Shown here: positions 1 through 4,447 of the stretch, in pieces
Layout of the letters: each line of letters begins with the position of its first letter
Numbering within the stretch: position 1 is the first letter of the stretch
Position numbers and translations under genes: made by a program
The notes under the pieces: generated by a model
Told to the model about the DNA's origin: nothing
What the model saw: the letters and a program-made list of their open reading frames with translations, nothing else
Databases searched by the model: none
Source of the DNA: Xanthomonas translucens pv. translucens DSM 18974
GTDB taxonomy: Bacteria; Pseudomonadota; Gammaproteobacteria; Xanthomonadales; Xanthomonadaceae
Length of the DNA: 6,666 bases
Reading direction: 5' to 3'
Assembly (NCBI RefSeq): GCF_000331775.1
Contig: NZ_CAPJ01000186.1
Coordinates: forward strand, 1 to 6,666

Positions 1-593
1 AGGCCGGCGGCAACGCGCCGCAGCACCGTCGCCGCGCACAGCACCGCCAACACCATCGCGAACCCGTCCACCGTCTTCGCCCCACCCCAGCCGCCGGCCA
101 GCAGCAGCCCGAGCAGGCCGATGGCGAAGGCGCGATCGCTCTTGCCCATCGGGCCGTCGTAGCGCCGTCCGGCGCCGACCATCAGCCCCAACACCCCGGC
201 ATACTCGGTCAATGCCGCCGCCAGCGCCAGCGCCCACAGCCAGCCGGCACCCGCGCCGGGTACGCTGACCAGGCTCAGGTACAGCGCCGCATCGGCGATC
301 ACGTCGCTCAATTCGTTGAGGTAGGCGCCGAGCCTGGACTGCTGGCCGAACTCGCGCGCCAGCATGCCGTCGACCGCGTTCAAGGCCATGCGCAGCAGCA
401 TCCACGCCGGCAGCAGCGCGTACCACAGCGGCTGCGCCGGCCCGCGCCAGAACACCCAGGCGGCGAGCAGCAGCGACACCGCGGCCGCGCCCACGGTGAC
501 CTGGTTGGCGGTCGCGCCGAGCCGGTACAGGCCGCGCACCCCGGGCCGCAGCAGGTCCTGGAAGCGTCCTTTCAATGCGTAGATCGACACCAT
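1..593 (-). CDS. YnbA-like CDP-alcohol phosphatidyltransferase (3' end beyond window)
   Basis: Integral membrane enzyme of the CDP-alcohol phosphatidyltransferase family, which moves a phosphatidyl group from a CDP-activated lipid to an alcohol; the actual substrate cannot be read from the sequence. Seen: 197 codons read leftward from ATG at 593, opening [17 protein letters not shown]. The signature lies at residues 72-97: N72-x2-D75-G-x2-A-R80-x8-G89-x3-N93-x3-D97. Hydrophobic segments surround it, at about 32-49, 56-70, 101-120 and 125-140, with more near the end. The usual signature has four Asp; here the first and third are Asn. From memory, E. coli YnbA (about 200 aa) shares this and the ALN-x-(V/L)DGMLARE stretch, so I place the protein in that subgroup and expect only a few residues to be missing. 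An AGGA (601-604 on the plus strand) lies 7 nt before the ATG and supports the start. It is divergent from purH. In E. coli, ynbA is followed by ynbB, a cytidylyltransferase-like gene; the equivalent place lies outside the window. Confidence 0.88.
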   Translation of the reverse strand, partial: MVSIYALKGRFQDLLRPGVRGLYRLGATANQVTVGAAAVSLLLAAWVFWRGPAQPLWYALLPAWMLLRMALNAVDGMLAREFGQQSRLGAYLNELSDVIADAALYLSLVSVPGAGAGWLWALALAAALTEYAGVLGLMVGAGRRYDGPMGKSDRAFAIGLLGLLLAGGWGGAKTVDGFAMVLAVLCAATVLRRVAAG

Positions 594-631
594 TGCGGGG
601 TCCTGAGGGTCCATGCCGGAGCGGCGCAGCC

Positions 632-637
632 TACAAT
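632..637 (+). promoter_or_regulatory. Possible -10 box for purH
   Basis: TACAAT matches the sigma70 -10 consensus at five of six positions and lies in the 78 bp gap between the divergent phosphatidyltransferase gene and purH. It would give a leader of roughly 28 nt before the purH ATG. No convincing -35 hexamer lies 16-19 bp upstream (608-615 reads GGTCCATG), so the call rests on the -10 match and position alone. The same AT-rich stretch read on the minus strand gives TATTGT, a weaker candidate for the divergent gene. Confidence 0.25.
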
Positions 638-671
638 ATCGGCTCCCCGCTCCAATGTGTGCCTTGCCCCC

Positions 672-2258
672 ATGTCCTCCGATTTCCTGCCCGTGCGCCG
701 GGCATTGCTGTCCGTTTCCGACAAGACCGGCCTGATCGACCTGGCCCGCGCGCTGGCTGCGCGCAATGTGGAGCTGCTGTCCACCGGAGGCACCGCCAAG
801 GCGCTGCGCGAGGCCGGGCTGGCGGTCAAGGACGTGGCCGAGCTGACCGGCTTCCCGGAAATGATGGACGGCCGGGTCAAGACCCTGCACCCGCTGGTGC
901 ACGGCGGCCTGCTCGGCCGCGCCGGCAGCGACGATGCGGTGATGGCCGAACACGGCATCGCCCCGATCGACCTGCTGGTGCTGAACCTATATCCGTTCGA
1001 GGCGGTCACCGCCAAGGCCGACTGCACGCTCGCCGAGGCGGTGGAGAACATCGACATCGGCGGCCCGGCGATGCTGCGCTCGGCGGCGAAGAACTTCGCG
1101 CGCGTGGCGGTGGCCACCGATCCGGGGCAATACGCCGACCTGGTCGCCGACCTGGAGGCGCACGAGGGCCAGCTGTCGGCGGCCAAGCGCTTCGCGCTGT
1201 CGGTGGCCGCGTTCAACCGCGTGGCGCAGTACGACGCGGCGATCAGCAATTACCTGTCGGCGGTGGTCGAGCACAACGAGGCCGGCGTGTGCCGCAGCGC
1301 GTTCCCGGCGCAGAGCAACGGCAGCTTCGTCAAGGTGATGGACCTGCGCTACGGCGAGAACCCGCACCAGCAGGCCGCGTTCTATCGCGACCTGCATCCG
1401 GCGCCGGGCTCGCTGGCCACGTTCCGGCAGCTGCAGGGCAAGGAACTGAGCTACAACAACATCGCCGACAGCGACGCGGCCTGGGAATGCGTGCGCCAGT
1501 TCGACGCGCCGGCCTGCGTCATCGTCAAGCACGCCAATCCCTGCGGCGTGGCGGTGGGCGCGGCCTGCGGCGATGCCTACGAACTGGCGTATGCGACCGA
1601 TCCGACCAGCGCCTTCGGCGGCATCCTCGCCTTCAACCGCACGCTGGACGCGGCCACCGCCAAGGTCATCCTCGACCGCCAGTTCGTCGAGGTGTTGATC
1701 GCACCGGACTACGAAGAGGGCGCGCTGGAATACGCGAAAAAGAAGGCCAACGTGCGCGTGCTGCGCATCCCGCTGGCGCCGGCCTCCCGCGGTTTCATCG
1801 ATACCAAGCGCATCGGCTCGGGCTTGTTGATGCAGACCGCCGACGACCGCGTGGTGAGCCGCGACGAACTGAAGGTGGTCACCCGCCTGGCGCCGACCGA
1901 AGCGCAGTTCGCCGACCTGCTGTTCGCGTGGAAGGTGGCCAAGTACGTCAAGTCCAACGCTATCGTCTATGCCAAGGACCACCGCACCATCGGCGTCGGC
2001 GCCGGGCAGATGAGCCGGGTGTATTCGGCGCGCATCGCCGGCATCAAGGCGGCCGACGCGGAACTGGTGGTGCAAGGCTCGGTGATGGCCTCCGATGCGT
2101 TCTTCCCGTTTCGCGACGGCATCGACGCGGCGGCGGCAGCCGGCATCAAGGCGGTGATCCAGCCCGGCGGCTCGATGCGCGACGGCGAGGTGATCGGCGC
2201 CGCCGACGAACACGGCATCGCGATGGTGTTCACTGGCGTGCGGCATTTTCGGCATTGA
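672..2258 (+). CDS. purH: Bifunctional AICAR transformylase / IMP cyclohydrolase
   Basis: Cytosolic enzyme for the last two steps of de novo purine synthesis: AICAR is formylated by 10-formyl-THF to FAICAR, then closed to IMP. Seen: 528 aa, the normal family length, with both domains whole. The N-terminal MGS-like cyclohydrolase domain (about 10-140) has [11 protein letters not shown] and the K70-TLHPLVHGG motif. The C-terminal transformylase domain has YGENPHQ (from residue 227), QGKELSYNN, the catalytic K286-H287 in [39 protein letters not shown] and QPGGSMRD. The protein ends FTGVRHFRH, as is usual. I chose the ATG at 672 ([20 protein letters not shown]) because it fits the family N-terminus. 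A GTG at 657 would add five residues (VCLAP) that do not look conserved. Neither start has a clear Shine-Dalgarno sequence. purD follows 267 bp downstream on the same strand, with a small ORF between them. Confidence 0.97.
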   Translation: MSSDFLPVRRALLSVSDKTGLIDLARALAARNVELLSTGGTAKALREAGLAVKDVAELTGFPEMMDGRVKTLHPLVHGGLLGRAGSDDAVMAEHGIAPIDLLVLNLYPFEAVTAKADCTLAEAVENIDIGGPAMLRSAAKNFARVAVATDPGQYADLVADLEAHEGQLSAAKRFALSVAAFNRVAQYDAAISNYLSAVVEHNEAGVCRSAFPAQSNGSFVKVMDLRYGENPHQQAAFYRDLHPAPGSLATFRQLQGKELSYNNIADSDAAWECVRQFDAPACVIVKHANPCGVAVGAACGDAYELAYATDPTSAFGGILAFNRTLDAATAKVILDRQFVEVLIAPDYEEGALEYAKKKANVRVLRIPLAPASRGFIDTKRIGSGLLMQTADDRVVSRDELKVVTRLAPTEAQFADLLFAWKVAKYVKSNAIVYAKDHRTIGVGAGQMSRVYSARIAGIKAADAELVVQGSVMASDAFFPFRDGIDAAAAAGIKAVIQPGGSMRDGEVIGAADEHGIAMVFTGVRHFRH

Positions 2259-2344
2259 GCAGCTTTGATCCAGGCACGGCCGCTGTAGGCGGAACTTTTA
2301 CAAAGCGTGTCCGTTGATCGCTCGCAGAAGATGTTTAGCTTGTC

Positions 2345-2371
2345 TGGTCAGACCGCTACAGGAACTGACCA
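2345..2371 (+). promoter_or_regulatory. Possible hairpin over the small-ORF translation start
   Basis: A perfect 7 bp inverted repeat, TGGTCAG (2345-2351) and CTGACCA (2365-2371), encloses a 13 nt loop. The loop holds the AGGAA ribosome binding sequence (2360-2364), and the right arm ends on the A of the ATG at 2371. In RNA this would place the ribosome site in a loop and the start codon at the stem base, which could modulate translation of the small ORF and, through it, purD. The stem is short (four G-C and three A-T pairs) and could be chance; a role is inference only. Confidence 0.25.
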
Positions 2372-2529
2372 TGACAGGAAATCGCAAGCTCCGTTGCACC
2401 GACCATCGCGGCAATCTCACCGAAACCACAGAGAATATACGCAGGCTCGAAGTCTGGCTCGGCTTTCTCAAGTGGGTGCTCTGGTTGGCATTCCTCATCC
2501 TTATTGGCATGGACAATTCGCCCCAATGA
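2371..2529 (+). CDS. Small single-span membrane protein between purH and purD, overlapping the purD start
   Basis: I do not recognise a family. Seen: 52 codons from an ATG with AGGAA (2360-2364) six nt upstream. The N-terminal half is polar and basic (R5, K6, R8, R13, R24, R25). One Trp-rich hydrophobic stretch follows at about residues 28-47 (VWLGFLKWVLWLAFLILIGM), then a short DNSPQ tail. The positive-inside rule suggests the N-terminus faces the cytoplasm and the helix spans the inner membrane. The TGA stop (2527-2529) overlaps the purD ATG (2526-2528) as ATGA, the classic coupling geometry, and purD has no obvious ribosome site of its own. By hand count the ORF is about 53% GC with roughly two thirds G/C at third positions, clearly below its neighbours. 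It could be a recently gained or weakly expressed gene, a leader peptide whose translation governs purD, or a chance ORF. A same-frame TTG at 2314 would lengthen it to 71 aa but has weaker support. Confidence 0.5.
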   Translation: MTGNRKLRCTDHRGNLTETTENIRRLEVWLGFLKWVLWLAFLILIGMDNSPQ

Positions 2530-3815
2530 AACTCCTCGTCATCGGCTCCGGCGGCCGCGAACACGCCCTATCCTGGAAACTGGCCCAATCCCCGCGGGTC
2601 AGCGAAGTGCTGGTCGCCCCGGGCAATGCCGGCACCGCCACTGAAACCAAATGCCGCAACGTGGCGGTCAAGGTGGACGACCTGGACGGCCTGCTCACAC
2701 TGGCCCAGGCCGAAGGCGTCGCGCTGACCGTGGTCGGCCCGGAAGTGCCGCTGGTGCTGGGCGTGGTGGACCGTTTCCGCGCCGCCGGCCTGCGCATCTT
2801 CGGCCCCAGCGCCAAGGCCGCGCAGCTGGAAGGCAGCAAGGCCTTCGCCAAGGCATTCCTCGCACGCCACGGCATCCCGACCGCGTTCTACGAAGTGCAT
2901 ACCGAGGTGGACGCGGCGCTGGCCTACGTGCGCGACAAGGGCGCGCCGATCGTGGTCAAGGCCGACGGCCTGGCCGCGGGCAAGGGCGTGATCGTGGCGA
3001 TGACCCTGGACGAGGCCGAGGCCGCGGTGCGCGACATGCTCTCCGGCAATGCCTTCGGCGATGCCGGCGCGCGCGTGGTGATCGAGGAATTCCTCGACGG
3101 CGAGGAAGCCAGCTTCATCTCCATGGTCGATGGCACCACCGCGCTGCCGATGGCCACCAGCCAGGATCACAAGCGCGTCGGCGATGGCGACAGCGGCCCC
3201 AACACCGGCGGCATGGGCGCGTATTCGCCGGCACCGGTGGTCACGCCCGATGTGCACGCGCGGGTGATGCGCGAGGTGGTGGAGCCGACCGTGCAAGGCA
3301 TGCTCGCCGACGGCGTGCCGTTCACCGGTTTCCTTTACGCGGGGCTGATGATCGACGCCAGCGGTGCGCCGAAGGTGATCGAGTTCAACGTGCGCTTCGG
3401 CGACCCGGAAACGCAGCCGGTGATGCTGCGCCTGCAGTCGGATCTGGTGGAGCTGATCGAGGCGGCGATCGATGGCCGCCTGCACACGACCGAAGCGCAG
3501 TGGGATCCGCGCCCGTCGCTGGGCGTGGTACTGGCGGCGGCGCCGTATCCGGAAACGCCGGTCACCGGCGAAGCGATTTCCGGCCTGGACCAGGTGCCAG
3601 CCAGCGCCAAGGTGTTCCATGCCGGCACCGCGCTGGACGGCCAGGGCCGCGTGCTCAGCGCCGGCGGCCGCGTGCTGTGCGTGGCCGCGCTGGGCGACAG
3701 CGTGTCGGACGCGCAGCGCAACGCGTATGCCGGCGTGGCGCAGATCCGGTGGCCCAGCGAATTCCATCGCAGCGACATCGGCTGGCGCGCGATCGCGCGC
3801 GAACGCGGCGAATAG
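2526..3815 (+). CDS. purD: Phosphoribosylamine-glycine ligase (GAR synthetase)
   Basis: Cytosolic ATP-grasp ligase that joins 5-phosphoribosylamine and glycine to give glycinamide ribonucleotide, the second step of de novo purine synthesis. Seen: 429 aa, the usual bacterial length, with all parts present. The N-terminal domain (1-100) has the GSGGREHAL loop at 7-15 and VVGPEVPL around 69-76. The ATP-grasp domain (about 101-295) has VKADGLAAGKGV with K145 and K153, EEFLDGEEAS, SQDHKRVGDGD, PNTGGMGAYSP (from 225) and the metal-binding EFNVRFGDPETQ at 286-297. The C-terminal domain (about 325-425) ends in WPSEFHRSDIGWRAIARERGE-type sequence. The start at 2526 (MKLLVIGSGGREHAL) is the family N-terminus; the frame stays open upstream, but that extension has no family resemblance. 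No Shine-Dalgarno is visible in the 20 nt before the ATG, which lie inside the small upstream ORF, so reinitiation or coupling is likely. A REP array begins 17 bp after the stop. Confidence 0.97.
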   Translation: MKLLVIGSGGREHALSWKLAQSPRVSEVLVAPGNAGTATETKCRNVAVKVDDLDGLLTLAQAEGVALTVVGPEVPLVLGVVDRFRAAGLRIFGPSAKAAQLEGSKAFAKAFLARHGIPTAFYEVHTEVDAALAYVRDKGAPIVVKADGLAAGKGVIVAMTLDEAEAAVRDMLSGNAFGDAGARVVIEEFLDGEEASFISMVDGTTALPMATSQDHKRVGDGDSGPNTGGMGAYSPAPVVTPDVHARVMREVVEPTVQGMLADGVPFTGFLYAGLMIDASGAPKVIEFNVRFGDPETQPVMLRLQSDLVELIEAAIDGRLHTTEAQWDPRPSLGVVLAAAPYPETPVTGEAISGLDQVPASAKVFHAGTALDGQGRVLSAGGRVLCVAALGDSVSDAQRNAYAGVAQIRWPSEFHRSDIGWRAIARERGE

Positions 3816-3832
3816 GCCGCACCCCACCCCTG

Positions 3833-3914
3833 TGTAGGAGCGGCTTCAGCCGCGACGAGCGCAGTGGTGACTTTTCTCAACCGGTATGCAGTCGGGGCTG
3901 ACGTCCCTCCCACA
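3833..3914. repeat. REP palindrome pair A (inverted)
   Basis: Two 24 bp REP units face each other across a 34 bp spacer: plus-oriented at 3833-3856 and minus-oriented at 3891-3914. Each is a TGTAGGAG- or TGTGGGAG-type head followed by a small hairpin and a GAC end. The left unit has a perfect GCGGC-TTCA-GCCGC stem-loop. The right unit has the GTGG head and a degenerate GGGAC-GTCA-GCCCC stem with one mismatch. The left unit is followed by a GAGCGCAGTGG tail (3857-3867) that recurs after the first unit of pair B. Lying 17 bp after the purD stop, the pair may act as a transcript end or 3' stabiliser (inference from known REP roles). Confidence 0.85.
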
Positions 3915-3950
3915 CCAGGCCTCGCCGCTCCACGGCACCGGTGGAATCCT

Positions 3951-4032
3951 TGTGGGAGCGACGTCAGTCGCGACGAGCGCAGCGGCGGGCCTTCCGGCTT
4001 CAGGAGTTGTCGCGGCTGAAGCCGCGCCTACA
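3951..4032. repeat. REP palindrome pair B (inverted)
   Basis: Plus-oriented unit at 3951-3974 and minus-oriented unit at 4009-4032, again with a 34 bp spacer, so the pair has the same 82 bp overall size as pair A. The left unit has the GTGG head and stem GCGAC-GTCA-GTCGC, where a G-C pair of the common form is replaced by A-T on both sides. It is followed by GAGCGCAGCGG, nearly the tail seen after the left unit of pair A. The right unit has the GTAG head, a perfect GCGGC/GCCGC stem and one head substitution (GGCGCGG). Confidence 0.85.
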
Positions 4033-4060
4033 GTGCACCCAGCAGGCGATCCGCAGGCCG

Positions 4061-4128
4061 TGTAGGAGCAACTTCAGCCGCGACCGGGCTTACCGATGAA
4101 TCCTGTCGCGGCTGAAGCCGCTCCTACA
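4061..4128. repeat. REP palindrome pair C (inverted)
   Basis: Plus-oriented unit at 4061-4084 and minus-oriented unit at 4105-4128, with a shorter 20 bp spacer. The left unit has two uncompensated stem changes (GCAAC opposite GCCGC). The right unit is identical over all 24 bases to the first unit of pair A, so the whole array is bounded by a perfect 24 bp inverted repeat. The two arms could fold into one long hairpin in RNA. Confidence 0.85.
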
Positions 4129-4447
4129 GGCGACACCATCGGCATTCGAGGCCATTCCATGCCGCCGGATCCCGACCTCCGCGCGCAATTCCGCGCACTG
4201 GGCCAGCGCATCGCGCTTCCGCGCGCACATGGAGGCCGGCCTGCACACCGAGACCGGCGCGACGCGACGCTTCAGGCTGTCTCCGCTGCCGCCCCCCTCG
4301 CCGCTCAACCAGACCTGATTCAAACGTTTCCCGGCGCTGTGCGACGCGTGCCTGCGGCAACTGGAAATCGGAGCAGGACAGCACCGCGGCGCACCGAGCC
4401 GCCAACGGCTGCGATACTGCGCGCCAGCCTTGCGTTATCGTGTCGCC
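4129..4447. other. Non-coding stretch between the REP array and the YccS-like gene
   Basis: I find no convincing gene in these 319 bases. Open frames exist on both strands, but their peptides are Arg/Pro/Ala-rich, begin inside REP units and match no family I know. GC stays high. A weak coding-like trace runs from an ATG at 4159 (MPPDPDLRAQFRALGQRI) and, after a +1 shift, continues through 4229-4315 to a TGA at 4316; it may be a gene remnant. A weak extended -10-like sequence, TG-C-GATACT (4410-4418), lies about 30 nt before the next gene but has no good -35. The promoter of the YccS-like gene should lie here. Confidence 0.5.

Noticed and set aside
987..2255. Long minus-strand open frame (422 codons) opposite purH
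   Set aside because: It is antisense to an unmistakable purH; the peptide is His/Arg/Ala/Gly-rich with no motif, as expected from the reverse of G/C-ending codons.
2280..2299. Possible intrinsic terminator after purH
   Set aside because: CCGC-TGTAG-GCGG is only a 4 bp stem, and the following T run is four bases and offset by AAC; too weak to call.
2307..2525. Upstream extension of purD to a GTG at 2307 (73 extra residues)
   Set aside because: PurD proteins begin at MKLLVIGSGGREHAL; the extension shows no family similarity and overlaps the better-supported small ORF in another frame.
2568..3827. Long minus-strand open frame (419 codons) opposite purD
   Set aside because: It is antisense to a complete purD, with the same low-complexity His/Arg/Gly composition and no recognisable domain.
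4090..4323. 77-codon minus-strand open frame ending in CRSGFSRDRIHR
   Set aside because: The RSGFSRD string is what a REP unit gives when translated; this is a known source of spurious small-protein calls.
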